A stretch of 64,000 nucleotides of DNA from Hansfordia pulvinata (taxonomy: Eukaryota; Ascomycota; Sordariomycetes; Xylariales): the NCBI GenBank assembly GCA_006538405.1, contig BJKQ01000013.1, forward strand, positions 310,001-374,000. Direction: 5' to 3'. The position numbers were made by a program, and so were the translations under genes. The notes under the pieces were generated by a model. It saw only the letters and a list, made by a program, of their open reading frames with translations. It was not told the DNA's origin and did not search any database. Below are positions 1 through 11,647 of this stretch, piece by piece (within the stretch, counting starts at the first letter, position 1; the number at the start of each line of letters is the position of its first letter).

Positions 1-3000
1 CCAGCAATGGGGGTGCGGTGAGAAGACAAGCACACACGAGGTAATGAGTGTGGCGTGGGAATGGTGTACAGGCATCTACGTCTGGCACGATTACTACTTG
101 CGCGTGCATCATACACCGTACCCAGCCTTATGTAATGTACAGTACGTTATCGCGCCAGGATGACCGACCCGGGCCAAGCGCCGAAGCTGCTACGAGCCCG
201 GCCCCGCACGGGGCTGCCGGCTCCCGAGAAGACTGCGACCGGCTGCCGGGGATTCCGGGGCCAAGGGCTCTCAAGTCCGCCTTCCGCTGCCCATCTATCG
301 TGCATCCGAGCGCCATCTTGCAAGGGGCTGCCGCTGTTTCCAGGTTCGACACCCAAGCCGACGACCCATGGCGAAATGATGCGGCTTAAACCGCGCTCGG
401 GTTGTGAAGGCCCCGTGAGCGTGTGCCCAGCGCAGAAGCAGCCTCCCCTTCTGAAAAGGACCTATTCTGCTTCGGCCCAGAGGTTGTGGGTTCCTGCTCT
501 CTTGAAGAGTGGAGGGACAGGGCCGCGTATATGGACGCTATTGCCCGTTTGGAGCCGTGGTTTGCGAGAGGCCGGCGAGCCCCCCATCTCGTGCAGGATG
601 CATTCATCTCATGATGCCAGCACATGAGCCCGACGACGACCGACGCCCCGCGGGACCGGCAACGATCTCATCTTTCTGCAGCGCACTGCGGCTTGGGTGC
701 AAATCGCGCAGGTCCCAGCACAACCCTTCCCTTCTCGGGGCGTCGCTGATTTCATGCTGAGACATCCCACCCGCCCAGCTCGCCCACCTCTGGAATAGAA
801 GAAAGAAGTAAAAGATATGGGTGTTCTGAAGGCCAGGGCCCTGCAACCCCTCATTCGCCCGCGCCCCTTTCCATGGGAGGGGGGGGGCCAACGGAAGGGC
901 TGATCAGTGTGCGCATGCGACGTTCAAACGCGGTATAGGGGTGCGCGAGATGCGTCCGACGACGTCAACACCTCAGTGCTCCCATCCAAACACACACGTG
1001 TGCAGGGGCTCCATGTGCTGCGAGGTGATGCACGAATGCTCGGGAAGGCTGCCAATCAAGGGCCCTCCCCCGCGCCTCAGGGGGCCTGTCTTACCAGGAC
1101 ACATTGTCTTCGCCTACGTATGTGCGTGCCCCGTGGAGCTTCTGCGAGCGATTCTCGCCTACGGGTACGCGTACGCATACGACGTGCATGGCAGAAGAAG
1201 AGGCAAAGATGGGGGTTGCACTGTCCTGCGAGTGGTCGCCGCGTGAAGTCAGTTCGTGCATCCGCGTAGGCTCTACGGAGCACATCAATGTGCCCATCCC
1301 AGGCCAGGGGAAGACGGGACGGGAAGGGGTCATTATTAATGAGGTGCCAAGTCGGCAGCCGGCGCGCGGCGGCGACTGGGACCTCGACGCACAAGCAAAA
1401 GCAAGCCTTGCGAGAACCTACCGAGTACGATACTCGTATCGCCTTTCCGTCCATATATATGGCAGGCCAAGGGCGAAAGCAGCGGCGGCACCTTTCCGCT
1501 TGGGGCTTATCCTCCGCCGCGCGCCCAGTCTTCTAGATTTTCCCCGGCTCTGCCTCTTTTGTGCTCTGGGTCGGGAACCCCCTCTCCCCCCTTGCCCGAA
1601 GAGATGGAGGTGGAGATGGTGTCTTCTGGGGGGGCTGGCTCGAACGGGTGTGGTCGTCGTGCATACGAGTACTCGTACAGGACATGCGTAACGTGCGAGG
1701 AGATCGATCCAGGATGTGGTTGAAGAAGAACTCCACCGAACACGAGCGTCGAACGCGGCGGACGTCTCCGTACGAGTAGATGGCCGGGCCGGGTTCGTTG
1801 GAGGGTGGAGGGGTGGGCACCTTGCTGCGACAAGCTGCTTGGCGGCGGAAAACCTGGGCCCTATCAACCCCTCGCCATCCTCTATCCCGTTCCGTGATGT
1901 GACACCTCAGGAGGCTTCCGCTCGACGAGCAGCAACTGGGCGGCAGAACCACCCTCTCACGCACGCAGTCTCGGGCGCTGGTGGCGCTGCAAGACTTCCT
2001 TGCCAGGGCCCAGGAGAGGTCAGGAGCCAAAGAGGAGGGACAGGAGCCAAAGAGGCCGGACGAACGAGGTCGGGGCTTGGGGTCTGATCCATAGCCCGGA
2101 CGGGAACGGGGCGGCTAGAAAAGCTGCTAGGCCGTTTGAGGGGGCTCGCCATGGCCTGCCCCAAGTGCCGCCGTCGTCCCCTAACCCAGTCGCCGACGGC
2201 GACGGGCTGGCCCCGAGTGCGTCGAGCAGCGGCGCTGGGGTGCCGTCCTCGTGCGTGCGTGCCCACTCAGAGGTTCCCGGAATCGCGAGGACGGCGACGT
2301 GGCTGGTCAGCAAATTGAGGATCATCAGCCAGGGCCTGCGTTGCGGCAGCAAGCAACTTTACTACTAGGATGTATTCGTTCGTACTCATAAACTGGTACC
2401 GTGGTGAGTATTTACCATTGGACCAGCCGCCGGCAAATGGCAGAATCATAATCTCGCCATTCCCGTAGCGACAGCACCCAGGCTAATCCCATGCCGGGAA
2501 TGGACACAAGATGGACACCCAGCCTGACCAGCAGGTAAGGAAGAGTAAGGTAGGTAGGTAGGTAGCGAGGCAAGGTTAGGTAGGTAGTGGGTAGATAGGG
2601 AGGCTGGAAAGGGGGTGACGGGGATGTGATAAGGCGAGATGACAGATGGGCCCGGGCAACTTGGAGGGAGATGGGATGGTGGAGTGACGGGGCGACGAGT
2701 CGACGAGGCGGACGGGCGGGCGGGCGGCTACCCAACTCTGCCTACAGCTTTGGGTGTGCCGAGGATGGCACTGTGAGCATCGCCGTCACCATCAACGTCG
2801 TTCTCGCCACTGCCATCGCGACTCACGGCGCGCTGCATCACGCCACCTCGACCTTTACTCGTACCTCGATGTCGACGGGCAACTGCCGACTTCGGTGCGC
2901 TACTGGGCCACGCCGCGCTCGGAGAGCGCACTCGTCCTAGGTACATCAGATGTATCATTCTTCCCAGGCCGGGGACTCACATGCAAGCTTTGAAGTAGCT

Positions 3001-4957
3001 GTACCTGCACACTCTTCACCACTATGTAGGTGGTAGGTAGGCGGTACCTCATACGAGTACAGAATCATGCCTCTACCATTGGATGAACCTGACGATGCGC
3101 AAGTCTGTCGCAGACTCGACTCTCCCACCCAAACGGGATGCAAGCACCAGAAGACGCTCTCGAGAGTCAATGGCCATCAAACAATGCCCACGCCCCGGGA
3201 CTCCAGTCACAACACCAAGCGTACCTAAGTACCTATGCGCCTTACCTAAGCTGTTATTTGTTGCAAGCCAGAGAGGGCACTACTACTAGTAAAGCTGGCT
3301 GTCGTGGCTGTCCAAAAGCACCAGTTGGCCCACATCGGGCGTGAGGACGCGCAGGCGATTCCCATGTGTGCCATGGTCTTTTCTCCGTCAAGCGGCGGAT
3401 ATCAATGCAGAGAGATATCAAGAAGACCACAGAGCGAAGCTGACTGGGGTTTCCTTAAAGGGAGAGATGCGCGCCAACATCAGACTGTGGTCGGTTCTGG
3501 CACAGGAACACTACACAACACGCATTCACCCTCCTTAGATTGATTCAGTCGTCATCCATTCGCGCCAGGTGGTAGGTACTCGTGCCGTTCGGAGTAGTCA
3601 GTAGTCCGCCCTTGACATGTGCCCAGCTCGTTAGCCAGCATCATCCCCGTTGCTCATTCAACCCTTTCCCAACGATAGTAGATCTGCCAGACGAACGCAG
3701 CATGACGCACCAGGCACGGGCGACTCGTAGACAATGACTTAAGTGCTTGAGAAAAGACGAGAATAGAAGAGGTCGGCTAACCGGCCTAACACGATGTTGG
3801 TGGTTGTCATTGAGGCTGATGACCTTTTTTCAACTATTCTTGGATGCCTGGGTGGTGTTTGTTGGCACTTATACCCAGTTCCAGACAAAGGCCTATTCGA
3901 ATGCATCATTATCATTAGGTACACAAGAACGGCATCTGCCAGCTGCTGCAACGGAATCTCTACATTCGTCCCTCGACCCTGCACTTTACCTACTTGAATC
4001 TGATCTGATCTTGGACAGCCACCCTCGATCTGGAGTCTACATGTAGCCACTGCCAGCCGTACAGATTGATTGGCTTGGTCTCCTTTATATTACACCCAAT
4101 GTCCTGGCATCAATACATCCCTGCTGCTGTCTGTCCAACTCGTGGACCACCCAGCTCTTCTTTAAATCACCACCCACTCATTGCCATGTCTTATGAACTC
4201 TGCAAACTCCAATAGCAGAGTGGACAACACCTCGGGACTCTCATCACTCCTACTCCACCTCCAGTCGCACCTGCCCTAGCACATGCAACTAGATCCGTGC
4301 TTGCCTGTGCACCTCTCTCCATCCCTCATCAGCTCAAGGTGCCCAGGTCTGCACTGCAAGCAGGTACCCATACCTTCCCGGCTTTATAGCCATTCATTAG
4401 TTCAGGTACATCTGCCCCCCCACCACATACTCCAACACCAACACCACCCTTACCTCACCTGCGTCTCCATCTGCTGTCCACCTGGGTACCTACACGCCTG
4501 CACCTTCATCCAGCAGGCACATAAAGGACGGGGTATTGATACATGTGCCCGTGCCTGGCCAGCTCCCTCCTGCACTAACCCTGGAACCTGTACCTAAGTA
4601 CCTAACCACCTGCACCCAGACTGCCTTAAACAGCCACTAGCCACAGGCTCCTCCAGCTGCTGCCTACCACCTGGACCCGACCTGGGCTGCTGGCTACTAC
4701 TACGGCCACCACCACCACCCCCAGCCCATTGCCCACCTCACCCAGTGCAGGAGGTACCTGCCCAGCCTGCCTCCGCTACCTTACCTCACCTCACCTCACC
4801 TGCACCCTGCACCCTACCTTGGTCAACCACCTGCCACACCCTCAAATCTTCCCATCCCGACCGCCGCCACGTCTTTCACCTCTCACCACCTCCTCAGCCT
4901 GCAGACAGACAACGCCTTCCACTCAGCTCTGTCGTCTGCTGCTGCTGTCTCCAAATC
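1..4957. other. Gene-free stretch upstream of rac1
   Basis: I see no supported coding region here. Open frames exist on both strands, but their composition is that of shadow frames and none shows a recognisable domain or a well-phased intron. The last 900 bases before rac1 are strongly pyrimidine-rich on the plus strand, with runs of CCTCACC and ACCTGCACC, which fits a long fungal promoter/leader. The stretch also holds a (GTAG)n tract at 2545-2601, the shared motif TACCTAAGTACCTA (about 3229 and 4590), and five copies of the dispersed 8-mer TACGAGTA/TACTCGTA (1431, 1664, 1670, 1771, 3052). Confidence 0.6.
2545..2601. repeat. GTAG simple-sequence tract
   Basis: Short tandem runs of GTAG/GGTA interrupted by a GC-rich spacer, lying in non-coding DNA. 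Microsatellite-like; no function is implied. Confidence 0.7.
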
Positions 4958-6133
4958 ATGGCTGCCCCAGGCGTCCAGTCTCTCAAGGTCGGTCTACCTT
5001 GGCTTACTGCCTCTTCCGGGCCTGTCTCGGCCCTGCACTTCCTGCCCTTATGCCCGCTTGTGATGCGCCACCGACTCGCCAATCCGCCCTCAATATGCAG
5101 AGCACCACCACCACAGGCTGCAGCATCGCCATCGTCTGCTGCCTCATGCTACTTGCCCTCTTCTCAGTAGCTGCCACCACCACCACCACTATCAGCTGCC
5201 CTGCTGCTCCAGCATGCCAGTTTGCTCTACATCTTCCTCGCTAACCCCTCTTGCAGTGTGTCGTCACTGGTGACGGTGCTGTAGGCAAGGTAAGAAGCTC
5301 CCGATGCCCTCGCTCGCCACCCGCACCCTGCTGACCTCTCCCAGACATGCCTTCTCATCTCCTACACGACTAATGCCTTCCCTGGCGAATACATCCCGAC
5401 TGTGTAAGCCCGATCTCTTGCCCGCTGGTCGTCCGCGCCCAGCGACTCGATCCGATGCGACGACCTGGCATTCCGCCACGCACCTCAGCTCTCGCCGCTT
5501 GCCTCAGCGTCTTCCACTCTTCCGACTAACAATTCCGCCGCGACAGGTTCGACAACTACTCGGCCAGTGTTATGGTCGATGGAAAGCCCATCAGTCTGGG
5601 TCTTTGGGATACCGCCGGTCAGGAGGATTACGACCGCCTGCGCCCCCTCTCCTACCCCCAGACCGACGTCTTCCTCATCTGCTTTTCCATCGTCAGCCCT
5701 CCGTCATTTGACAACGTAAAGGCCAAGGTGCGTCTCCTTCTCATCCACCCGATAAGCACTCGCAGGCCGCTGACTGCTCATAGTGGTTCCCCGAAATCGA
5801 CCACCACGCGCCCAACATCCCCATCATTCTGGTCGGCACCAAGCTTGATCTCCGCGAAGACAATGCGACCATCAAGAGCCTGCAGGCCAAGAGAATGGAA
5901 CCTGTCACGTACGACACGGCCCTCTCCTGCGCCAAGGACATCCGCGCCCACAAGTATCTCGAATGCTCGGCCCTGACCCAGAGAAACCTGAAGAGCGTCT
6001 TCGACGAGGCCATCCGGTATGTCGCGTTGCTTCGCCTGCCTTTGCATGGCCCCACTGACCCCTCGACAGTGCCGTTCTGAACCCTCGCCCGGTGGGCTCG
6101 AAGAAGAACAAGCCCAAGTGTGTCATTCTATGA
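4958..6133 (+). CDS. rac1: Rac-type Rho small GTPase
   Basis: Six exons (4958-4987, 5257-5289, 5345-5403, 5547-5727, 5784-6016, 6070-6133) join to 199 residues, the normal length for Rac. All Rho hallmarks are present: P-loop GDGAVGKT, effector/switch I YIPTVFDNYSA, switch [20 protein letters not shown], the base-recognition motif TKLD, and SAL in [20 protein letters not shown]. It ends with a basic stretch and a C-terminal CVIL box, which predicts geranylgeranylation and membrane anchoring. Fungal Rac controls polarised growth and hyphal branching, usually with p21-activated kinases and NADPH oxidase; that role is family knowledge. The start [10 protein letters not shown] is typical of the filamentous-fungal form. 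Intron 1 is long (269 nt) and has the weak donor GTCGGT; the other introns are 52-143 nt. Rac rather than Cdc42 is judged from the overall sequence and is quite secure. Confidence 0.95.
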
Positions 6134-8178
6134 TGGGCCACCACGCACGGTCGACTCGTAATCATGGAGCACCTTCGATCGGGAAGTAGGAATGGCTAGA
6201 GTCGGTTTGCGGGCGTTCTTGGCGATGGACTTGCACACAATCGGACACAATCACAACACAGCATATATGGAGGACGGTACGATTGTTTCGGCCGCGAGGG
6301 TATGATGCCGGTCATGTTGATATCCGGTCGGCCCCCACCGCGCCCGAGACCTCGACGCTCGAGTCAACAGTTTCGAAAGCGCACGATTGCACCTTGGTCG
6401 GATAGAATTTTTGGGGGAGCGAGGCTCGGGCCCGCCCAGGGAGAGATGCAAGTCATACGAGACTTTTTAATATGATGGTTGGGGCACAGGCATGTTCCCA
6501 GCAGGCGTTTCAACCTGGGTGGCCAGCCGCCGCTACCAGGACTTGCAAAGGTCATCCGGGTATAAGAGAACCCTGGGCGCAAGGATACAAGATATAAAAC
6601 AAAAGAAACTCAAAAACAAGACCTAGCAGGACCTGGTGGTTGGACAAGCCGGTGCCCGCGTGGCGCTTCGCGTGGACAGGCAGTTTCCCAGGGTGACGCT
6701 TGGGAGCCGCGGGTGATCTTGGCCGCTTGAGTGATATTTGGGGCGAAGAGCAGACGTGATTGGTACATATGCCTTTTGAATTCCCTGCATCTTGTTTTCT
6801 ATCAACCCGAGTATCTGTTCAAACTCTCTCGCGAGCACAAGCTCGCCAGATCCAAATTGCCCGAGGAGCGGGACTGATGAAGACTGGGTGATTCAATTGT
6901 GAACCAACCCCTCTTGGTCTCTCTGAGAGGACTGGGACGTGGGTCGCCATGGGCATGCAATCAAACAAGCATGGCATCTGACATATGGAAACGACATCAA
7001 CACAATGTCGCGTAAGCGAGTTGTGACCATGTTCCCATACAGAGCGGATGTGTTGACAGGGGAGGGGGAAGACAGGTAGGCAACACGTTGCCACGGCGAT
7101 GATACTCTGCCCATCATAGAGGACGGGTTTTAGCGAAATCCGTGTTGTTGACGCAGGCAGGACATACAGCGAAAGACCGCTTGCGTATAGGGAAAAGAGT
7201 TGGCTGGTCGGCTTGCATATTGTCCGTCCCCCCTTGGGGCCAGACTCGGAACGCGTGATTGGCGATTCCGGAGCGGGCACCCTGAGCTTCGGCCCAGGTC
7301 GTCTCGGTAACCTGCTCGTGATTGGGGCCACAGAAGAATCCGGAGACGAACATCAAAGCTTGACGTAGGCTGTCAGAGCAACTTGTCCATTCTCCATCCC
7401 GCAATGGAAAACTCCAGCAGTGAATGGAGTGTGAATCAGGATGGACCGGTATATTTTCGACTTGTCTAAAGCGGGCAACATGGCGCCGCACCCGCGTTGC
7501 GGGGACGTTTCCTGGCAGCGGCATCAGACGCGGGAGTATCGGAGGGAGCACCCCGGCGGCTTTTTCGTTGCTGGGCGGCGAAACGAGACGACGGGTCACA
7601 ATGTTAAAGAAAACAGACCGAAGCTCAGAAGTCTTATCGTGTCTTTTGTTGCTGAATGGCACTAGTCAACACCGTTGTGCGTGATGAGGCTCGCAAGCCC
7701 TCTGTGTACTTGGTGAAGGGCCACCGCCCAACGTCTTCATTCGTCTGAGAGCTCGGAGGGGTCGGTCTGTTGGGGTGGTGGCAGTGCAAGAAGCCGGTTC
7801 ATGGACTTCTCTCACGAGAGCAGCGAACCTGCGCTGGGAAGGGGAGTTTGAATGTTAAAATTGTTCTGGGGCAGGATGGGGTATGCTCGGCTGAGGATCA
7901 TGATGTGTCCCTCCTGATCGAGATCACTTGATGGATTGCATCTTATGCGGTCAGTTACCTCACTTATGTATGGCATGTTACGCATGTCAAGATGCCGTAG
8001 TAATGCTCGTTTCACAGTATTATACCAGTTTTGACGGACACATATAGCTCGAAAGCCACTAGATGACGAGGCATCGGCCTGGCTCGCCTTGACCGAGCCC
8101 ACGTTCTAATGCCAAGTTTACCTAGGTATGCTCCAAAATCAGATTCTTTTCTTTTCTTCACCATGTCTCGCTGCCGCC
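6134..8178. other. Intergenic region between rac1 and the Nop6-like gene
   Basis: The rac1 3' region and the shared 3' side of the convergent Nop6-like gene. A 182-codon open frame on the minus strand (7114-7662) has fairly GC-rich third positions, but it has no recognisable domain, and opposing plus-strand frames look equally plausible, so I do not call it. Confidence 0.5.
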
Positions 8179-9249
8179 TCAGGCCGCGCCGCCGGGGACG
8201 CGACCCCTCCGGCTGGGGTGAATGCCGCCGTGGTCGTCCTCCTTGTCCTTGCCCTTGTCCTTGCCGCCGCCCTCGAGCGCGGCCTTCTTCTCCTTCTTGG
8301 CCTTTGCGCGCTCCTCCTCGACGCGGCGCCGGTGCCGCTCGTCGTTGAGCTTCTCGTTCTTGGCCCGGATGCGCTCCTTGCGGAAGTCCGTGTTGCCCCC
8401 GCCCCCGGCCGTCAGCTCGACGTTGATGACGCGCGTCTCCTCCCCGTTACCACCGCCGCGGCCGCCTCCCCTCCTCCCACCGGGACCACCACCGCCGTTG
8501 CTGTTGCTCGGACACGTGAACGTGCTGTGGTGCAGGGTCTTGAGGCACGTCTTCATGTGGTCGTAGCGCGCGAACTCGACGAAGGCGATGCCGCGCGACC
8601 GGGGCTTGGCCGCGGGGCCCTTGGCCGGGTCGCGCGAGTGCAGCAGGCGCACCGAGGTCGGGTGCACGGCCGAGAAGTGCGCCGTGATCTGCTCCGTCGT
8701 CGCGCTGTAGGGCAGGTTGCCGACGAAGACGATGAAGCGCGGGGCCGCCCCGCTCTTCTTCTTCTGCTGCTGCTGCTGCTGTCCCTCCTCGGCGGCGGTG
8801 GTATCCTCGCTGCCGCCGTCGTTCTTCTTGCGCTTCTTCTTGGAGGTGGCCTTCTGGGTGCCGTCGTCGGCGCCGTCCCGGGACTTGTCTGGTGTAGGTT
8901 CGGCGGCGGCGGCGGCGCCGGAGGCATCGTCCTGCTCCTCGTCCGCCTCGTCCGCCTTGCGCTTCTTGCTGCTGGGCTTCTTGGGCTTCGCCTCTCCCTC
9001 CCCTTCGGCGCCATCGGCGCCGCTCTCCGACCGCCTCCGCTTGCTCTTCTTGTCCTTCTTGCTCTTCTTCCCGCCCTCGTCGCCGTCGTCGTCGTCGCCG
9101 CCCGCGACGTCGTCGGTGATGGCGCGGTCGGCGTCGCCGCCCATCTCGGCGTCCTCGGCGGCGGCCAGGGCCTCGCGCTTCTTGTCGCGGTCGCGGCGGG
9201 CGCGGTCGGGCTTGCCGCCGCCCGCCTTCTTGCCGGCGTTGCGCGGCAT
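8179..9249 (-). CDS. nop6: Nop6-like nucleolar RRM protein
   Basis: Single exon, 356 residues. Residues 1 to about 165 are a low-complexity Lys/Arg/Asp/Glu-rich tail with repeated KKSKKDKKSK and SKKRK nuclear/nucleolar localisation stretches and a Q7 run (GQQQQQQQKKK). An RRM follows (about 170-280) with RNP2 FIVFVGNLPYSA and RNP1 SRGIAFVEFARYD. A basic helix RKERIRAKNEKLNDERHRRRVEEERAK follows in register. This order matches the fungal Nop6 family, a non-essential factor for early 40S ribosome assembly (family knowledge). A Gly/Arg-rich insert (GGRRGGGRGGG) inside the RRM region suggests RGG-type RNA contacts. The start ATG lies in a clean context, and no in-frame ATG upstream is supported. 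The gene is very GC-rich, so the opposite strand is also open over most of its length. Confidence 0.85.
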   Translation of the reverse strand: MPRNAGKKAGGGKPDRARRDRDKKREALAAAEDAEMGGDADRAITDDVAGGDDDDGDEGGKKSKKDKKSKRRRSESGADGAEGEGEAKPKKPSSKKRKADEADEEQDDASGAAAAAEPTPDKSRDGADDGTQKATSKKKRKKNDGGSEDTTAAEEGQQQQQQKKKSGAAPRFIVFVGNLPYSATTEQITAHFSAVHPTSVRLLHSRDPAKGPAAKPRSRGIAFVEFARYDHMKTCLKTLHHSTFTCPSNSNGGGGPGGRRGGGRGGGNGEETRVINVELTAGGGGNTDFRKERIRAKNEKLNDERHRRRVEEERAKAKKEKKAALEGGGKDKGKDKEDDHGGIHPSRRGRVPGGAA

Positions 9250-10084
9250 CCTTGTTTTCTTTCTTTCTTCCTTTTCTTCCCTCCTCGTCTGGGTCGGTGG
9301 TCTTTTTCGTGCGGGTTTCTCGAGGAGACGGACGGGGTCTGGCCCAGTGACTTTGCTGGTTGGTCGGCCAGGGGAGGGGGGGTTCGCGCTTTGACGCCAA
9401 TCGAAAGCTTGTGCAATTGCAAATCGCGGAAGGGGAATGGTGTTGAGGAATGACCTGTCGGCGGGACGAGGTGTAACTCAGAGAAGTGGCAGAGATAAGA
9501 TAGCCTGGTCAGCCAGGCGTACGTACCAACTTAGCTTGAACGCAGAAAAAAAAAAGGCTCCGGGGTTGGCTTCAGGGACTTTTTAGTGGGCCGGCATACC
9601 GCCCATGCCCACTACCAGCATAGAGTGCTAGGGGCCCTGTCCAGACGTCCACTGCCCGCCACTGAACTGGGCCATATCAAATTAGACGGGCCTACTCGTC
9701 AGTATAGACGAGCTTTAATATCTTAACCAGAGTCTCGGTGCCCCGGCCGGCACCATTTCATTGACGATCCAAGTATCAAGGGCCTCTCTTCATCTCTGCC
9801 TTGATATTTTCTCCAGATGTGCAAATAATGACGAATGCTCTGTGCCATGAGATGCCATGATGCAGTTCAATAAATGCAGAGTGAATACCCTTAACTTCAG
9901 CTGGTCAGCAGCTCTTGTGTTATACATGGTCTATCAAACAGTTCCACAAACGCCTGCTCCGAACAGTCATGGCCCCGCTATCGGCCGGGTAGACTGGATG
10001 CAACCTATATGCCCGATGCTTGATATATATACACCTCGGCCATCAGGGGCACTTACACGCTCGCCCCATGGGATTGCCGAGCCA
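9250..10084. other. Intergenic, promoter side of the Nop6-like gene
   Basis: Upstream region of the Nop6-like gene and 3' side of the next minus-strand gene. An A-rich run (about 9544-9555) is the only notable element. I see no coding region. Confidence 0.5.
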
Positions 10085-11647
10085 TTACACATCCGCGAGC
10101 TGCGGATGCGTCCCTTCTATCATCCCCAAGACCTGGAGCGCCAGCTCTGCATGCGACTGCTTGCCCCCTAGCAGGTCGCCATCCATCATGTATGGCTTGT
10201 AGCCGAGCGGGACATCGCTCCGCAGTTCGTTGAGCCGCGACCGATGCCGCGATTTTACCAAGCTGATCATCAACATGTTGTAATCGCACCTCAGACCCAA
10301 TTCTTGGGCACGTCGTGCCAGCCATCCATTGACAAAGTCAACGGGCGTCGTGGTTCCCATCCTGATCATGGTGATCCAAGGGCTAATCTGTCGCGCCTGA
10401 TTCTTCAAATGCCACTTATTCAGGATCTTGAAATTCTCTCCGGTGAACAGTGCTCGCAGTTTGGCCATCCTCTCCGATGTATGCTCATCCCCCTTTTTGT
10501 TGAATTCAGGCAGTGCCCCGCAGATTTGGAGGCACTCATCCAGCAGGCATTCATACAAGAGGCGACTGTGCACGTTGTCGCGTAGCTCGCTATACCGACA
10601 GCCCAGAGCGACCGACATGCTGTCGGCTACGGCCGAGAAGACGACGCGTGGCAGCTGCTGGTGCAGAAAGAGATGCGGAGACTTTGTCGACACGTGAACG
10701 CGTTTGGACCCAATGAGTAGCTGCTTCATGTTGGCCTGATTGTTCGGAGCAAGCCGCCATGCCCCAGACCCTGCAAGCTCTCCCGGGCCCGCAGGCCCCC
10801 CGGCCTTTCCGAGCTCCTCGGACTGTCTGGGCTCTTCGGGCTCTTCCGGACAGAGCGCAATGGAGAGTTCGGATTTCGAAGGAAAGTGCGACACGTCCCG
10901 TACGGCCATCGACTGCTGTTTATAACGGGCGAAGGTGTGTGTGAGACGCCCGACAATGTATCTGGGCCTCGTGCTGGGGTCTTGGAACACTTGCTTGTTC
11001 AGTTGCTCCACGACCCCTAGCCAGTCGCCGAGGAGAAGGATTGTCGTGGTGCGGCCGATGTTGGGGGTCAGGACGCGCAAGGTCGGGAAGATAGCGGATA
11101 TGTTGCAGGCGACGATTATGTATTTAAGCTTCCGTTTGCGCAGGTTCGCGCGTTGGAGCCCGGAAATGTAGGGCCCAATGTACTCGGGCACCAGGATAGG
11201 CTGCGATCCGATGAGGCGGCCCTGTCGGTCATGAAGGTCAATGCTGCCGCCATCTTCCGTCCACTGTCTGACTTGGTTGTGGTGATGAGCCAGCACGCGG
11301 GGCGGGGGCATTTGGGGATGCCCCCCTAGAGCGTAGGCGAGAAACCGGGCTTCTCGTTGAAAGCCTATGATCCAGAACTGGTTTCGGGCGGCCGGATGGG
11401 GATCGTATGAATGCACCGCGTACTCCCGGGGGTCTTCGAGGGGGTAATTATTCTGGAGGAGTGCAGCTCCTGGGGGCTCGGCTGGCTCAGGCGGCTCAGG
11501 CGGCTCAGGCGGCTCGGGGGGTCGGCGTCCTTTCTGTCTGAGGTGCGCAGATCGGGCAAGCGCGAGACCGGAGTGAGTGGAGAAGCGAGTGATGGGAGAA
11601 GGGCGAAATGTGTCGTTGCTGGCAGTCGTGATGGCCCCCCGGCCCAC
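10085..11647 (-). CDS. Ketopantoate reductase (ApbA/PanE)-fold protein, probably non-enzymatic
   Basis: Single exon, 520 residues. The N-terminal Rossmann half resembles ApbA/PanE: FWIIGFQREARFLAYAL, then PRVLAHHHNQV, YIIVAC, and TTILLLGDWLGVVEQLN, which corresponds to the family's TTV..LQNGLG segment. The C-terminal half carries the family helix, TTPVDFVNGWLARRAQELGL, equivalent to the T-EID-INGY region. The usual Gly-x-Gly-x-x-Gly NADP loop is not seen (only GFQ), which argues against normal catalysis. Fungal relatives of this kind include S. pombe Mug72 and, as I recall, the yeast cytochrome b translational activator Cbs2; I cannot assign either. The Arg-rich, acid-poor N-terminus (about 1-45) could be a mitochondrial presequence. 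A PPEPPEPPEPPEPAEPP run (9-bp DNA repeat at 11492-11520) and a second Pro/Glu/Gly insert at about 285-310 look recently expanded. Confidence 0.7.
   Translation of the reverse strand: MGRGAITTASNDTFRPSPITRFSTHSGLALARSAHLRQKGRRPPEPPEPPEPPEPAEPPGAALLQNNYPLEDPREYAVHSYDPHPAARNQFWIIGFQREARFLAYALGGHPQMPPPRVLAHHHNQVRQWTEDGGSIDLHDRQGRLIGSQPILVPEYIGPYISGLQRANLRKRKLKYIIVACNISAIFPTLRVLTPNIGRTTTILLLGDWLGVVEQLNKQVFQDPSTRPRYIVGRLTHTFARYKQQSMAVRDVSHFPSKSELSIALCPEEPEEPRQSEELGKAGGPAGPGELAGSGAWRLAPNNQANMKQLLIGSKRVHVSTKSPHLFLHQQLPRVVFSAVADSMSVALGCRYSELRDNVHSRLLYECLLDECLQICGALPEFNKKGDEHTSERMAKLRALFTGENFKILNKWHLKNQARQISPWITMIRMGTTTPVDFVNGWLARRAQELGLRCDYNMLMISLVKSRHRSRLNELRSDVPLGYKPYMMDGDLLGGKQSHAELALQVLGMIEGTHPQLADV
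11492..11520. repeat. 9-bp tandem repeat inside the ApbA-fold gene
   Basis: Units of GGCTCAGGC read on the minus strand as repeated Pro-Pro-Glu. In-frame expansion in the N-terminal spacer of the protein. Confidence 0.8.

Noticed and set aside
7114..7662. 182-codon minus-strand frame with GC-rich third positions
   Set aside because: Opposing frames look equally coding-like, and no intron, signal or domain supports it; left uncalled.
8128..9453. 441-codon plus-strand frame across the Nop6-like gene
   Set aside because: It is the GC-rich opposite strand of a clear RRM protein; Leu/Ala/Val-rich with no domain.
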